This document shows, one piece after another, positions 52,689 through 62,160 of a DNA stretch of 64,000 nt. The DNA is from Brachybacterium sp. SGAir0954 (GTDB lineage Bacteria > Actinomycetota > Actinomycetes > Actinomycetales > Dermabacteraceae): positions 2,976,001-3,040,000 of the forward strand of contig NZ_CP027295.1 of NCBI RefSeq assembly GCF_005490785.1, read 5' to 3'. The notes below the pieces were generated by a model, which searched no databases, had not been told where the DNA came from, and saw only the letters and a list, made by a program, of their open reading frames with translations. The position numbers and the translations under genes are program-made. Numbering within the stretch: the stretch's first letter is position 1; each line of letters starts with the position of its first letter.

Positions 52689-52718
52689 CCGCCGCCCGCC
52701 CCGGAGGGCGAGCGGCGG
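52689..52718 (-). terminator. rpsO terminator / rpsO-pnp processing hairpin
   Basis: CCGCCGC-C-CGCCC pairs with GGGCG-A-GCGGCGG around CGGA, six bases past the rpsO stop. A hairpin in this place commonly separates rpsO from pnp and serves RNase III. Confidence 0.75.
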
Positions 52719-52724
52719 TGAGGA

Positions 52725-52994
52725 TCAGCGGCGGATGCCGAGGCGCTGGATCAGCGCGCGGTACCGCTCGATGTCGACGCCCTGGAGGTACTTCAGGAGT
52801 CGCTTGCGCTGGCCGACGAGCAGCATCAGGCCACGACGCGTGTGGTGGTCGTGCTTGTGCGACTTGAGGTGCTCGGTCAGGTAGGTGATGCGGTGGGTGA
52901 GCAGCGCGATCTGGACCTCGGGCGAGCCGGTGTCACCCTCCGAGGTGCCGTACTCCGCGATGATCTGCTGCTTGGTGGCGGTGTCGAATGCCAT
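52725..52994 (-). CDS. rpsO: 30S ribosomal protein S15
   Basis: 89 residues, exactly the family length. The core [32 protein letters not shown] and [13 protein letters not shown] (each a conserved S15 block) bind the central domain of 16S rRNA and organise the platform. The ATG at 52994 is preceded by a weak AGGGAG site. The 150-base upstream gap holds a small hairpin and its promoter. Confidence 0.97.
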   Translation of the reverse strand: MAFDTATKQQIIAEYGTSEGDTGSPEVQIALLTHRITYLTEHLKSHKHDHHTRRGLMLLVGQRKRLLKYLQGVDIERYRALIQRLGIRR

Positions 52995-53022
52995 AGCTCT
53001 CCCTGGTCGTTGCGCGGCGCCG

Positions 53023-53039
53023 CGGGTCCTGCTGACCCG
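53023..53039 (-). terminator. Small hairpin between ribF and rpsO
   Basis: CGGGTC pairs with GACCCG around a 5-base loop. It may end the ribF transcript or form part of the rpsO leader. Confidence 0.4.
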
Positions 53040-53144
53040 GGCTCTCTGTGCGAGCGTCCTGCCCGCGCGCGGCTCTCCCGTGAGGGGTGCTGCGAGGGGG
53101 TGCGGACTGCTCTCCGCGGCCGATGTCACGGCATGGCCAGGGTA

Positions 53145-54161
53145 TCAGCCGGCGCTCTCCGGCCGGGAGGCGTCGACCTCGAGAGTGCGGCGGGTCACCT
53201 CGACATCCTCGTGCATCTGGACCACGAGCGCGTCCACGGACTCGAAGCGCAGCGTGGGCCGCTGGTAGTCCACGAACTCGAGCCGCACGGTGTCCCCGTA
53301 GAGGTCCAGCGTGTGGTCGCCGTGTACGTAGGCCTCGACGACCCGCTGGGGGACGCCGTCCACGGTGAACGTGGGGTTCGTGCCGATCGAGATCGTCGCG
53401 GGCGCGCCCGCGAGCGGCGGGCAGCCCTCGTGGCGGGGGTCCTGCTCGAGGACGGTCAGCCGGCCCGCGTAGACGCCGTCGGCCGGGACGAGTCCCGCGG
53501 GGTGCGGGCCGAGGTTCGCGGTGGGGAAGCCGAGCTCCCGGCCGCGCTGGAAGCCGTGGTGGACCGTGTCGGTCACCGTGTGGCGGCGGCCGAGCATCTC
53601 CGCGGCGGCGGCGACGTCGCCCCGCAGGAGGTCCGCGCGGATCGCGGAGGAGGAGATGCGGCCGCTCCCCTCCCCCTCGGGGCCGACGTCCGCGACGGTG
53701 ACGACCTCGAAGCCGAGCTCCTCGCCGAGCGCGCGCATCGTGTGGATGGTCCCCGAGTTCCCCTTGCCGAAGAGGGCGTCCTCGCCGAGCACGACGCAGC
53801 GGGCGCCGAGCCCCTCGACGAGGAAGGTGCGCACGAAGTCCTCGGGGCTGTGCTGAGCGAACTCGAGGGTGTACTCGAGATCCAGGACGCCCGCGACCCC
53901 GGCGAGCAGGAGCAGGCGGTCGCGGTCCGCGTGGCCCGTGAGCAGGGGCGGCTCCGCGACGCCGGTCATGACGTGGCGGGGGTGGGGCCAGAAGGTGAGG
54001 GCCACGGGGGCGAGGTCGCGCGCCTCGGCATGGCGCACGAGCTGGTCGAGCACGGCGCGGTGGCCGCGGTGGACGCCGTCGTAGTTGCCGATCGAGACCG
54101 CCGTCGGGCCGAGGTCCGCGGGCACCTCCGCCGGGGAGTGCCAGATGGGCGTGGGGGTCAC
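53145..54161 (-). CDS. ribF: Bifunctional riboflavin kinase / FAD synthetase RibF
   Basis: 338 residues. The N-terminal FMN adenylyltransferase has SIGNYDGVHRGHRAV (nucleotidyl-transferase HxGH-like) and ISSSAIR; the C-terminal flavokinase has GFPTANLGPHPAGLVPADGVYAG (in part), NPTFT and FVDYQRPTLRF. It makes FMN and FAD from riboflavin. A GTG at 54161 precedes the conserved start with AAGGA 11 bases upstream; the extra frame to 54236 is not conserved-looking. truB normally adjoins ribF; here an L,D-transpeptidase gene stands between. Confidence 0.93.
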   Translation of the reverse strand: MTPTPIWHSPAEVPADLGPTAVSIGNYDGVHRGHRAVLDQLVRHAEARDLAPVALTFWPHPRHVMTGVAEPPLLTGHADRDRLLLLAGVAGVLDLEYTLEFAQHSPEDFVRTFLVEGLGARCVVLGEDALFGKGNSGTIHTMRALGEELGFEVVTVADVGPEGEGSGRISSSAIRADLLRGDVAAAAEMLGRRHTVTDTVHHGFQRGRELGFPTANLGPHPAGLVPADGVYAGRLTVLEQDPRHEGCPPLAGAPATISIGTNPTFTVDGVPQRVVEAYVHGDHTLDLYGDTVRLEFVDYQRPTLRFESVDALVVQMHEDVEVTRRTLEVDASRPESAG

Positions 54162-54433
54162 GGGGCAGCGGATCCTTCCGGGCAGGGCGCGCGGCCCACG
54201 GCGGTGGCGCGGGGGCTCCCGGACGCCGTGGGCCACTGTAACCCCGGTGCTCCCGGACCGCGGGCGGCCGCGCGGCCACGATGTGACCTCCCTGTGACGA
54301 ACATCGGAGAGTCCTGCAGGACCCCGGGGTACCGGGCTCGGCTATCGTGGACAGGAAAGGGTGGTATGGGGCTCTCCCCGTCGCCTCCGCGCGAGCGCGC
54401 GGTGCGGCACCGACGCCGCCCGGGAACGGAACG

Positions 54434-55975
54434 ATGACCATGACGAACGTGACCGACACGGCCACGGGCCGCCACGGCCGCCGGCGCGTGGCCCTCGTGC
54501 TGCTCGCGATCCTCGCGGTGCTCGCGGTGATCCTCGCGGGCGGCGCGCTGGCGTACGCCAAGCAGTTCGACGGCAAGGCGCTGCCCGGCACCACGGTGCT
54601 CGGCCAGGACGTCTCCGGCAAGAGCGCCGAGGAGATCGCCGCCCTCGTGGCGGGGAAGGCCGACGACGTCACCGTCACGATCGACGCCGGCGAGAACAGC
54701 AAGGACGTCTCCCTCGCCGATCTCGGCGTGAGCGTGGACGCAGACGCCACCGCCGCCTCCGCGCTCGACCGCGACCGGGCACTCCCCGACGTCGTCGCCT
54801 CGACCTGGTCCGGCGAGCACGCCGTGACGCCGGTCGTGGACGTCGACCGGAAGAAGGCCGCCGAGGTCGCGAAGGGGCTCGTCCCCGCGGACCGCACCCA
54901 GCCGGTCGACGCGAAGGTCGAGTACGACGAGGACGCCGGCACCTGGAACGCGGTGCCCGGCACCGCCGGCCAGGGCGTCGACCCGACGGCCCTCGTCGAC
55001 ACCGTCACCGAGAAGGCCGCCTCCCTCGAGTCCTTCACCGTCGAGCAGCCCATCGAGGAGATCGCCCCCGCGATCACCACCGACGAGGCGGAGAAGACCG
55101 TGGGCGAGATCGCCTCGCTCCTGGACCAGTCGATGGTCATCAAGGACGCCGACGGCGAGGTCCTCGAGATCTCGAAGGAGCGCCGGAGCAGCTGGCTCTC
55201 GGTCGCCGCCGACGAGGCCGGATCCGCCCTCGAGGTCTCCGTCGACGAGGACGCCGTGCGCGACTGGGTCGCCGAGCGCGCCGAGAAGCGGACCAAGGAG
55301 AAGAAAGACGGCATCGAGCAGGTCGACGAGTCCGGCAAGACCGTGAAGGTCGTCGCCGAGAAGCAGGACGGCGTCGAGATCACGAACACCGACGCCGTCG
55401 CGGACCAGCTCATCTCCTCCCTCCAGGGCACGAGCCCCTTCGAGGGAACCTTCGAGACGAAGTCCGTCGCCGCCGAGATCCAGAAGGTCGACGCCCCCGC
55501 CGAGGAGGACGAGGACAAGGCCAAGGACGACAAGGACAAGGCCACCTCCGAGGACTCCGAGGAGAAGGAGGAGGAGAACGCCACGCCGACCGGCGAGAAG
55601 TGGATCGACGTGAACCTCTCCGACAAGACCGTGACCGCCTACGTCGGCGACACCCCCGTGTGGGGCCCGCGCTCGATGGTCGACGGCAAGTCCGGCTACG
55701 AGACCGTCGAGGGCTCGTTCGAGGTCTACCTGACCTACGAGAAGCAGGACATGACCAACGCCTCCCGCTACCCGGTGGGCCACGAGAAGTACTACTACAC
55801 CGAGGACGTCCCCTGGGTGCAGTACTTCCACGGCGGCTACGCCTTCCACGGCGCGCCCTGGCGCTCCTCCTTCGGCTACTCCGGCTCGCACGGCTGCATC
55901 AACCTGCCGGTGTCCGATGCGAAGTGGCTCTACGACTGGGGCGGCATGGGCACCCGGGTCGAGGTCCATCGCTGA
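54434..55975 (+). CDS. Membrane-anchored L,D-transpeptidase (YkuD) with peptidoglycan-binding-like repeats
   Basis: 513 residues. One N-terminal anchor (19-41), two VanW/PG_binding_4-like domains (GQDVSGKSAEEIAALV, and again around residues 190-330), a Lys/Glu/Asp-rich linker (about 355-385), then the catalytic YkuD domain with His472 (FHG) and SHGC (485-488, Cys488 nucleophile). The enzyme forms 3-3 cross-links between DAP residues or attaches proteins to the wall. The ATG at 54434 has a weak GGAACGGAACG upstream; TATCGT at 54343-54348 may be a -10, giving a leader near 85 bases. Confidence 0.9.
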   Translation: MTMTNVTDTATGRHGRRRVALVLLAILAVLAVILAGGALAYAKQFDGKALPGTTVLGQDVSGKSAEEIAALVAGKADDVTVTIDAGENSKDVSLADLGVSVDADATAASALDRDRALPDVVASTWSGEHAVTPVVDVDRKKAAEVAKGLVPADRTQPVDAKVEYDEDAGTWNAVPGTAGQGVDPTALVDTVTEKAASLESFTVEQPIEEIAPAITTDEAEKTVGEIASLLDQSMVIKDADGEVLEISKERRSSWLSVAADEAGSALEVSVDEDAVRDWVAERAEKRTKEKKDGIEQVDESGKTVKVVAEKQDGVEITNTDAVADQLISSLQGTSPFEGTFETKSVAAEIQKVDAPAEEDEDKAKDDKDKATSEDSEEKEEENATPTGEKWIDVNLSDKTVTAYVGDTPVWGPRSMVDGKSGYETVEGSFEVYLTYEKQDMTNASRYPVGHEKYYYTEDVPWVQYFHGGYAFHGAPWRSSFGYSGSHGCINLPVSDAKWLYDWGGMGTRVEVHR

Positions 55976-55996
55976 CCATCCCCTCCCCCGCATGCG

Positions 55997-56032
55997 CAGC
56001 GCCCCCGTCCGGTGATCCGGGCGGGGGCGCTG
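55997..56032. terminator. Bidirectional terminator between the L,D-transpeptidase gene and truB
   Basis: CAGCGCCCCCG-T-CCGG pairs with CCGG-G-CGGGGGCGCTG around TGAT (15 pairs plus one mismatch). It lies 22 bases after one stop and 56 from the other. Confidence 0.8.
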
Positions 56033-56087
56033 TGCGTGCGGCGGGGACGGAGCGAGCGACGGCGGGCCGAGCGGCGCCGGGCTCCGC

Positions 56088-56993
56088 TCAGCTCCGGGCG
56101 TCGAGGGGGACGACGAGCAGCGGCTTCCAGCGGCCCTTCTCGGCGCGGACCACGGCGCACAGGGCGCCGGCCGCGTCGAGGGCCGCGACGGGCTGCTCGG
56201 AGGTGCCCTCCGCCCCGGGGAGGGGCCGGCCGACGGCGAGGTCCGACGCGCCGGACTCGTCGACCGTGATCGTCGGGAGGACCGCCGCGGCGGTCGTCCC
56301 GAGGCCCCGCAGCGGGAGCTCCACGTCGTCGCCCTCGCCGCGGGCGGGGACATGCAGACCCTCGTCCACTCCGAAGGGGCCGACCGCGGTGCGCCGCAGC
56401 GCCGTGAGGTGGCCGCCGACGCCGAGGGCGGCGCCGAGGTCCCTGGCCAGGGCACGCACGTACGTGCCCGAGGAGCAGCTGACCACGACGTCGAGGTCGA
56501 GGTGCGGGCCCTCCTCACGACGCCCGAGCACCTCGAAGCGGGAGATGCGGACGCCGCGCGCGGCGAGCTCCACGTCCTCCCCCGCGCGGGCGCGGGCGTA
56601 GGCGCGCTTCCCGTCGACCTTGATCGCGGAGACGGTCGACGGCACCTGCTGGATCTCCCCGCGCATCGGGACCAGCGCCGCCTCGACCTGGGACTCGGTG
56701 AGGTGGGCGGCGGGGACGACCTCGCCGATCTCCTCGCCCTCACGGTCGTCGGTGGTCGTCGCGCGGCCCAGCCGGATCGTCGCGGTGTAGGTCTTGTCCA
56801 GACCCACGAGGTAGGTCAGCAGGCGGGTGCCCTGGCCGACGCCGAGCACGAGCACGCCCGTGGCCATCGGGTCGAGCGTGCCGGCGTGGCCGACCTTCTT
56901 CGTGCCGAGCAGCCAGCGGACGCGGGCCACGACGTCATGGCTCGTGCGGTCCGGCGCCTTGTCGACCAGGAGGATGCCGTGGGGACCGCTCAC
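56088..56993 (-). CDS. truB: tRNA pseudouridine-55 synthase TruB
   Basis: 301 residues. GILLVDKAPDRTSHDVV and the catalytic motif KVGHAGTLDPMATGVL (active-site Asp) are followed by QQVPSTVSAIKVDGKRAY and SGTYVRALARDLG. The C-terminal PUA-like portion is divergent. It modifies U55 in the T-arm of all elongator tRNAs. The GTG start overlaps the rbfA stop by two bases (GTGA), continuing the infB operon. Confidence 0.94.
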   Translation of the reverse strand: MSGPHGILLVDKAPDRTSHDVVARVRWLLGTKKVGHAGTLDPMATGVLVLGVGQGTRLLTYLVGLDKTYTATIRLGRATTTDDREGEEIGEVVPAAHLTESQVEAALVPMRGEIQQVPSTVSAIKVDGKRAYARARAGEDVELAARGVRISRFEVLGRREEGPHLDLDVVVSCSSGTYVRALARDLGAALGVGGHLTALRRTAVGPFGVDEGLHVPARGEGDDVELPLRGLGTTAAAVLPTITVDESGASDLAVGRPLPGAEGTSEQPVAALDAAGALCAVVRAEKGRWKPLLVVPLDARS

Positions 56994-57487
56994 GCGGTGG
57001 TGCCCCCGCGCACCTCGTCATCGGCGTCGAGCTCCTCGGAGTCGTCCTCGAGGTCGTCCTCGATGTCCTCACGAGGGGTCCGGTAGGGGTCCTCCTCGCC
57101 GGCGAAGGCGGCGCCCTCCTTCGTGCGGGCGAGGTCCTCGTCCCGGGTGCGGGCGGTCACGAGGAGGTCCTCGATGGAGCGGGCGTTCTCCGGGATCGCG
57201 TCGAGGATGAACTCGAGGGTCGGGGTGAGGCGCACGCCGGTCTCGCGGCCCACCTCACGGCGCAGCATGCCCTTCGCGCTCTCGAGCGCGGCGGCGGTGC
57301 CCTCGCGCTCCTCGTCGGTCCCGTACACGGTGTAGAAGACCGTCGCGTGCTGGAGGTCCCCGGTCACGCGGACGTCGGTGACGGTCACGGTCCCCAGACG
57401 CGGGTCCTTGACCTTCGTGTCGAGCTGGGTGGCGACGATCTGCTGGATGCGATGGGCGAGGCGCCGCACGCGGGGGTTCTCGGTCAT
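56990..57487 (-). CDS. rbfA: 30S ribosome-binding factor RbfA
   Basis: 165 residues: an RbfA KH-type core (RRLAHRIQQIVATQL, DPRLGTVTVTDVRVTGDLQHA, RLTPTLEFILD) followed by an unusually acidic C-terminal tail (EDIEDDLEDDSEELDADDE) of about 45 residues. It assists late maturation of the 16S 5' end and adaptation to cold. Its start overlaps the upstream methyltransferase stop by four bases, so it is coupled to that gene rather than directly to infB. Confidence 0.93.
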   Translation of the reverse strand: MTENPRVRRLAHRIQQIVATQLDTKVKDPRLGTVTVTDVRVTGDLQHATVFYTVYGTDEEREGTAAALESAKGMLRREVGRETGVRLTPTLEFILDAIPENARSIEDLLVTARTRDEDLARTKEGAAFAGEEDPYRTPREDIEDDLEDDSEELDADDEVRGGTTA

Positions 57488-58617
57488 GAGGGGTCCTCCT
57501 GGGGACGGGTATCCGTCGCGGCGCCGAGGGCGGTGAGCTCCTCGAGCCGCGGGTGGGTCGTGGGCACCGCGAGCAGGACGTCGCGGTCGATGGACTGGTC
57601 CACGCGGTGGCGGAACGCTCCGTCGTGGCTGATCAGGCGCAGGCCCGCCGCCTCGAGCGCGCGGGAGGCGTCGGCGTGGCCCAGAGTATGCCGGTTCACC
57701 GCGAGCGCCACCCCGGCGCCGTCGCGCAGCAGGGCGCGCCAGCGGGGCGCGACCTCCTCGAGCACCGTCAGCGGGGAGCGGTCCCAGCCGCCGGCGGAGC
57801 GGGAGCCGTGCTGGACGCCGTAGGGCAGATCCGCGACGAGGGCGTCGATCGAGGCGTCCGGGAGCAGCTCGCCGAGGCGGCGGGTGTCGCAGCCCAGCAG
57901 CGTGAGGCGCTGGCCGCCGGTCTCGCGCTGGACGCGCTTGTCCTCCGCGAGCTCGACGTCCACGCGGGTGCCGAGCTGCTCGCCGCGCACGCTGAGCCGG
58001 CTCGCGGCGACCGTGTGCTTGTAGCGGTGGGTGCGCAGGTAGGTGGAGAGGAACGCCCGGTAGGCGTCGACGTCCTTGCGGTCGATCTCCGCGCCGACGG
58101 GGCTGAGCCCGAGCCGCAGCGCACGGTTCAGGGTGGTGCCGCGGCCGGCCATCGGGTCGAGCAGCCGCAGGCTGCCGTCGCGCAGTCCGGCGCGGCGCGT
58201 GGAGAGCGCGGCGGCGAGGTTCACGAGCAGGGCGGTGAACTGCTCGTTGGTCTTGCCGGGGTACTTCAGGATGGTCTCGAGGTCGTCCCGGTGACGCAGG
58301 GTCGAGGGGACCGCGAGCGGCCGGAGCAACGGCTCCTCCGGATCCCCCGGCTCATCCCCCACGAGCTCGAACAGCCCGTAGGTCGCGGAGAGCGTGGAGA
58401 GCAGGGCGGGGAGGTCGCGCGCGGAGTCCGCATCACCACCGGTCAGGGACACCTCGAGGGCGGGGATCCCACCCACCGGGCGCTCGCGCACGGCGACGCC
58501 GGACCCCAGGTGCGCACCGAGGACCCAGCGGGCCTCGGCGAGCACGAGGGGCCCGGCGGCGGAGGTGTAGACGCGGTTCGCGGACGGGGCGCGCAGCGCC
58601 AGGAGGGATCGGGTCAT
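57484..58617 (-). CDS. Putative RNA/DNA SAM-dependent methyltransferase inserted in the infB-rbfA operon
   Basis: 377 residues. An N-terminal half with beta/alpha elements and GKTNEQFTALLVNLAAA precedes a class I methyltransferase domain: LLDPMAGRGTTLNRAL is the SAM loop and LVADLPYGVQHGSR resembles the (N/D)PPY catalytic motif, arranged as in Trm11/THUMP-type guanine-N2 methylases. No clear THUMP domain is seen. Placement in a translation operon suggests an rRNA or tRNA target; that is inference. The ATG at 58617 has a perfect GGAGGTGA site. Confidence 0.7.
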   Translation of the reverse strand: MTRSLLALRAPSANRVYTSAAGPLVLAEARWVLGAHLGSGVAVRERPVGGIPALEVSLTGGDADSARDLPALLSTLSATYGLFELVGDEPGDPEEPLLRPLAVPSTLRHRDDLETILKYPGKTNEQFTALLVNLAAALSTRRAGLRDGSLRLLDPMAGRGTTLNRALRLGLSPVGAEIDRKDVDAYRAFLSTYLRTHRYKHTVAASRLSVRGEQLGTRVDVELAEDKRVQRETGGQRLTLLGCDTRRLGELLPDASIDALVADLPYGVQHGSRSAGGWDRSPLTVLEEVAPRWRALLRDGAGVALAVNRHTLGHADASRALEAAGLRLISHDGAFRHRVDQSIDRDVLLAVPTTHPRLEELTALGAATDTRPQEDPS

Positions 58618-58640
58618 CTCGGGTCACCTCCTGATCGGGA

Positions 58641-58672
58641 GGTCCGGGTGCCGCTGGTGCGGCACCCGGACC
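58641..58672 (-). terminator. Strong hairpin after infB
   Basis: GGTCCGGGTGCCGC pairs perfectly with its complement around TGGT (14-bp stem), eight bases after the infB stop and 23 bases before the methyltransferase ATG. Confidence 0.8.
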
Positions 58673-58680
58673 CTCGACGA

Positions 58681-61578
58681 TCAGCTGCGGGGCTTCTCCT
58701 GCATCTCGTAGGTCGTGATGACGTCCTCGAGCTGCAGATCGTTGTACGAGCCCAGGTTGATACCGCACTCGTACCCGTCGCGCACCTCGGTGACGTCGTC
58801 CTTGAAGCGACGCAGACCGGCGATCTCGATGTTCTCCGAGACGACCACACCACCACGGGTGATGCGGGCCTTCGCCCCGCGGCGGATGATGCCGCTGCGG
58901 ACGATCGAGCCGGCGATGTTGCCGAACTTCGAGGAGCGGAAGATCTCGCGGATCTCCGCCGAGCCGAGCTCGACCTCCTCGTACTCCGGCTTGAGCATGC
59001 CCTTGAGGGCCTGCTCGATCTCGTCGATGGCGTTGTAGATGACCGAGTAGTACTTGATCTCCACGCCCTCGCGGTCGGCGTACTCCGCGTTCTGACCCTC
59101 GGCGCGCACGTTGTAGCCGATGATGACGGCATCCGAGGCGACGGCCAGGTTGATGTTGTTCATCGTGATGGCGCCGACGCCGCGATCGATGATGCGCAGC
59201 TGCACCTCCTCGCCCACGTCGATGCCCAGCAGCGACTCCTCGAGCGCCTCGACCGCACCCGCGGCGTCACCCTTGAGGATGAGGTTGAGGGTCTCGATCT
59301 TGCCGTCGGCCATGTGCTGCGTGATGTCCTCGAGGCTGATGCGCTTGCGCACCTTGGAGAGCGACGCGGCGCGCTTGGCCGCCTCGCGCTTCTCCGCGAT
59401 CTGACGAGCGGTGCGCTCGTCGGCCGCGACCAGGAAGTTGTCACCGGCACCGGGGACCGAGGTCAGACCGAGCACCTGGACGGGACGGGACGGACCCGCC
59501 TCCTCGACCGGGGTGCCGTCCTCGTCGAGCATGGCGCGCACACGGCCGTGGCCGATGCCGCAGACGATCGCATCGCCCACGCGGAGCGTGCCCTGGCGCA
59601 CCAGCACCGTCGCGACCGGACCGCGACCGCGGTCCAGGTTCGCCTCGATCGACACGCCGCGGGCGTCCTTGTCGGGGTTCGCCCGCAGGTCGAGGGACGC
59701 GTCCGCGGTGAGCAGGACGGCCTCGAGCAGCTTGTCGATGTTGAGGTTCTCGCGAGCGGAGACGTCGACGAACATCGTGTCGCCGCCGTACTCCTCGGCG
59801 ATCAGGTTGTACTCGGTCAGCTGCTGACGGATCTTGTCCGGGTTGGAGTCCGGCTTGTCGATCTTGTTGACCGCGACCACGATCGGCACGTTCGCCGCCT
59901 GGGCGTGGTTGAGCGCCTCGATGGTCTGGGGCATCACGCCGTCATCCGCGGCGACCACGAGGATCGCGATGTCGGTGACCTCGGCGCCGCGGGCACGCAT
60001 GGCGGTGAACGCCTCGTGGCCCGGGGTGTCGATGAACGTGATCGCGCGCTCGGCGCCCTCGTGCTCGACCGCGACCTGGTACGCACCGATGTGCTGGGTG
60101 ATGCCGCCGGCCTCGCCCGCGGCCACCTTCGAGGACCGGATCGTGTCCAGCAGTCGGGTCTTGCCGTGGTCGACGTGGCCCATGACGGTGACGACCGGGG
60201 GCCGCGGGAGGCGGTCCTCGTCGTCCTCGTCCGCGAGCTCCGCGTCGAGATCGATGTCGAACTGCTCGAGCAGCTCGCGCTCCTCGTCCTCCGGGGAGAC
60301 GATCTCGATCTTGTAGCCGAGCTCCTCGCCCAGCAGGCCGAAGGTGTCCTCGTCGAGGGACTGGGTGGCCGTGGCCATCTCGCCCATCGCGAAGAGCACG
60401 GTGATCAGCGATGCGGGGTTGACGTCGATGCGGTCCGCGAAATCGGACAGCGAGGCGCCGCGGCGCAGCCGGATGGTCGCACCGTTGCCGCGGGGCAGCG
60501 AGACGCCGCCCGGGGCGGGAGCCTGCTGCTGCTCCCATTCCTGGCGCTTCGCGCGCTTCGACTTGCGCGAGCGGGCGGGCTTGCCGCCGCGCCCGAAGGC
60601 GCCCTGGGTGCTGCCGCGACCGCCGCGGCCGCCGCGGGGGCCGCCACCGCCGCCGGGACCGCCGCCGGGGCGGGCACCGGGGCCGCCGCCGGGACGTGCG
60701 CCGCGGGGGCCACGACCGTCGGCGCCCTTCGCGGCGTCCTGGAGACCGCCGTGGGCGTGCTGGTTCATGACGCCCGGCGTGGGCATGCCCGGACGCGGGC
60801 CGCCGGGACGGGGACCGCCCGGACGGGGACCGCCGGGACGCTGCGCGCCCTGGCCCTGACCCTGGCCGTCACGCTGCGCGGGACGCGGGCCGCCCGGACG
60901 GGGCATGCCCTGCGAGCTCGCGAAGGGGTTGTTGCCCGGACGCGCGCCGCCGCCCTCGCGGGGGCCGCGGCCGCCGGCACCGGCACCGCCCGGCTTGCGA
61001 CCGGGACGGGGCATGCCCTGCGAGCTGGCGAACGGGTTGTTGCCGGGACGGGCCCCGCCCGGACGCGGCGCGGGACGCTCACCGCCGGGCTTCGGGGCGC
61101 CGGAGGGACGCTCCTCCTTCGCGGCGGGGCGCTCGTCCTTCGGCGCGGGGCGCGGGGCGCCCGGCTTCGGGGCTCCGGCGGGCCTCGCGGCGGGGCGCTC
61201 GGCACCGGCGGAGGCGGCCGACGCGGCGGGGGCCTCGGCGGCGGGAGCCGACTGCTCGGCCGGTGCGGCCTCGGCGGCAGGCTTCTGCTCGGCGGCGGGC
61301 GCCGGGGCGGCACCCGGCTTCGGGGCGCTCTTGGCACCGGGCTTGGGGGCTCCGCCGGGCTTCGGGGCGCCGGAGGGCTTGGCGGACGGCGCCGGGGCCG
61401 ACGCGGTGGAGCCGCCGGAGCCGGCGGGGAACTCCCCGCGCAGACGACGGGCGACGGGTGCCTCGATGGTCGACGAGGCGGAACGGACGAATTCGCCCAT
61501 GTCCTGCAGCTTCTGCAGGACGACCTTGCTGGGCTGTCCGAGCTCCTTGGCGAGCTCGTGGACGCGGACCTTAGCCAC
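58681..61578 (-). CDS. infB: Translation initiation factor IF-2
   Basis: 965 residues. The IF2-N subdomain ([18 protein letters not shown]) is followed by a long Gly/Pro/Ala/Arg-rich disordered region (about 50-370) that contains two copies of [18 protein letters not shown]. The GTPase core begins with GHVDHGKT (G1), then DTPGHEAF (G3) and NKID (G4), and domains II-IV follow (ISEDITQH... pattern and the Asp/Glu-rich C1/C2). IF-2 positions initiator fMet-tRNA on the ribosome. Start is GTG at 61578 with AGGAG upstream. Confidence 0.96.
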   Translation of the reverse strand: MAKVRVHELAKELGQPSKVVLQKLQDMGEFVRSASSTIEAPVARRLRGEFPAGSGGSTASAPAPSAKPSGAPKPGGAPKPGAKSAPKPGAAPAPAAEQKPAAEAAPAEQSAPAAEAPAASAASAGAERPAARPAGAPKPGAPRPAPKDERPAAKEERPSGAPKPGGERPAPRPGGARPGNNPFASSQGMPRPGRKPGGAGAGGRGPREGGGARPGNNPFASSQGMPRPGGPRPAQRDGQGQGQGAQRPGGPRPGGPRPGGPRPGMPTPGVMNQHAHGGLQDAAKGADGRGPRGARPGGGPGARPGGGPGGGGGPRGGRGGRGSTQGAFGRGGKPARSRKSKRAKRQEWEQQQAPAPGGVSLPRGNGATIRLRRGASLSDFADRIDVNPASLITVLFAMGEMATATQSLDEDTFGLLGEELGYKIEIVSPEDEERELLEQFDIDLDAELADEDDEDRLPRPPVVTVMGHVDHGKTRLLDTIRSSKVAAGEAGGITQHIGAYQVAVEHEGAERAITFIDTPGHEAFTAMRARGAEVTDIAILVVAADDGVMPQTIEALNHAQAANVPIVVAVNKIDKPDSNPDKIRQQLTEYNLIAEEYGGDTMFVDVSARENLNIDKLLEAVLLTADASLDLRANPDKDARGVSIEANLDRGRGPVATVLVRQGTLRVGDAIVCGIGHGRVRAMLDEDGTPVEEAGPSRPVQVLGLTSVPGAGDNFLVAADERTARQIAEKREAAKRAASLSKVRKRISLEDITQHMADGKIETLNLILKGDAAGAVEALEESLLGIDVGEEVQLRIIDRGVGAITMNNINLAVASDAVIIGYNVRAEGQNAEYADREGVEIKYYSVIYNAIDEIEQALKGMLKPEYEEVELGSAEIREIFRSSKFGNIAGSIVRSGIIRRGAKARITRGGVVVSENIEIAGLRRFKDDVTEVRDGYECGINLGSYNDLQLEDVITTYEMQEKPRS
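60901..61055. repeat. Direct repeat inside infB encoding [11 protein letters not shown] twice
   Basis: GGGCATGCCCTGCGAGCT and following about 20 bases recur at 60901 and 61011 with two or three substitutions. It encodes the duplicated linker peptide of IF-2 and suggests expansion by slippage in the disordered region. Confidence 0.6.
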
Positions 61579-61674
61579 TTTTCTCCTGTCTCGGTCCGGC
61601 CGACAGAAGGGCTCGGACCATTAATTCCAGAGGGTGCTCATGAGTGAGTACTCATCGGATGTCCATGGGTTCTT

Positions 61675-61974
61675 CTACTTCCACTGGATGGTGGGCTCGA
61701 AAGCCTCGAGATCCCCGAGCAGCTGATCGGTGCGCACCGCGCCGCGGAAGGACCGGGCGAGGCCGCCCCGTCGCAGGGCGAGGTCGAGGCACGACGCATC
61801 GGGATGGAGCCAGGCCCCGCGACCCGGGGCGACCTTGCGGGGGTCGAGCCGGATCTGCGGTGCGGTCCCATCGGGAGCGGGCTCCCGGACCAGACGCATC
61901 AGCTGATCGCGCGGGGCCGTCTCACGACAGCCGATGCACGTGCGCTCGGGGCGGTGGGGCGAAGGGCCAGCCAT
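61675..61974 (-). CDS. ylxR: YlxR family RNA-binding protein (DUF448)
   Basis: 99 residues. The signature RTCIGCRETAPRDQLMRLV and the GRGAWLHPD block identify YlxR, a small nucleoid/RNA-binding protein co-transcribed with nusA and infB. The start ATG 61974 has GGGAGGG four bases upstream; the open frame to 62121 upstream lies in a structured leader. C-terminus is short and basic. Confidence 0.9.
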   Translation of the reverse strand: MAGPSPHRPERTCIGCRETAPRDQLMRLVREPAPDGTAPQIRLDPRKVAPGRGAWLHPDASCLDLALRRGGLARSFRGAVRTDQLLGDLEAFEPTIQWK

Positions 61975-62036
61975 CGGTCCCTCCCTCTCCGTTCCGAGCG
62001 CCCTCCCCGGTGACGATCCGCCTCCCCGGAGGGCAC

Positions 62037-62071
62037 GGACCAGCCAGGAATCCTGGAAGGACAGCTGGTCC
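62037..62071 (-). promoter_or_regulatory. Structured leader between nusA and ylxR
   Basis: GGACCAGC (62037-62044) pairs with GCTGGTCC (62064-62071), enclosing the near-palindrome CCAGGAATCCTGG. It lies in the 186-base gap after nusA, 63-97 bases before the ylxR start. It may be a processing site or partial terminator separating nusA from ylxR-infB. Confidence 0.4.
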
Positions 62072-62160
62072 AGTGTAGCGGACACGCCCGGGGCGCCGGG
62101 CACCGGGGAGTCGTGCGACACACCACCCCGCGCACGGGCCCGCCGGGCCCGCGGCGCCGG

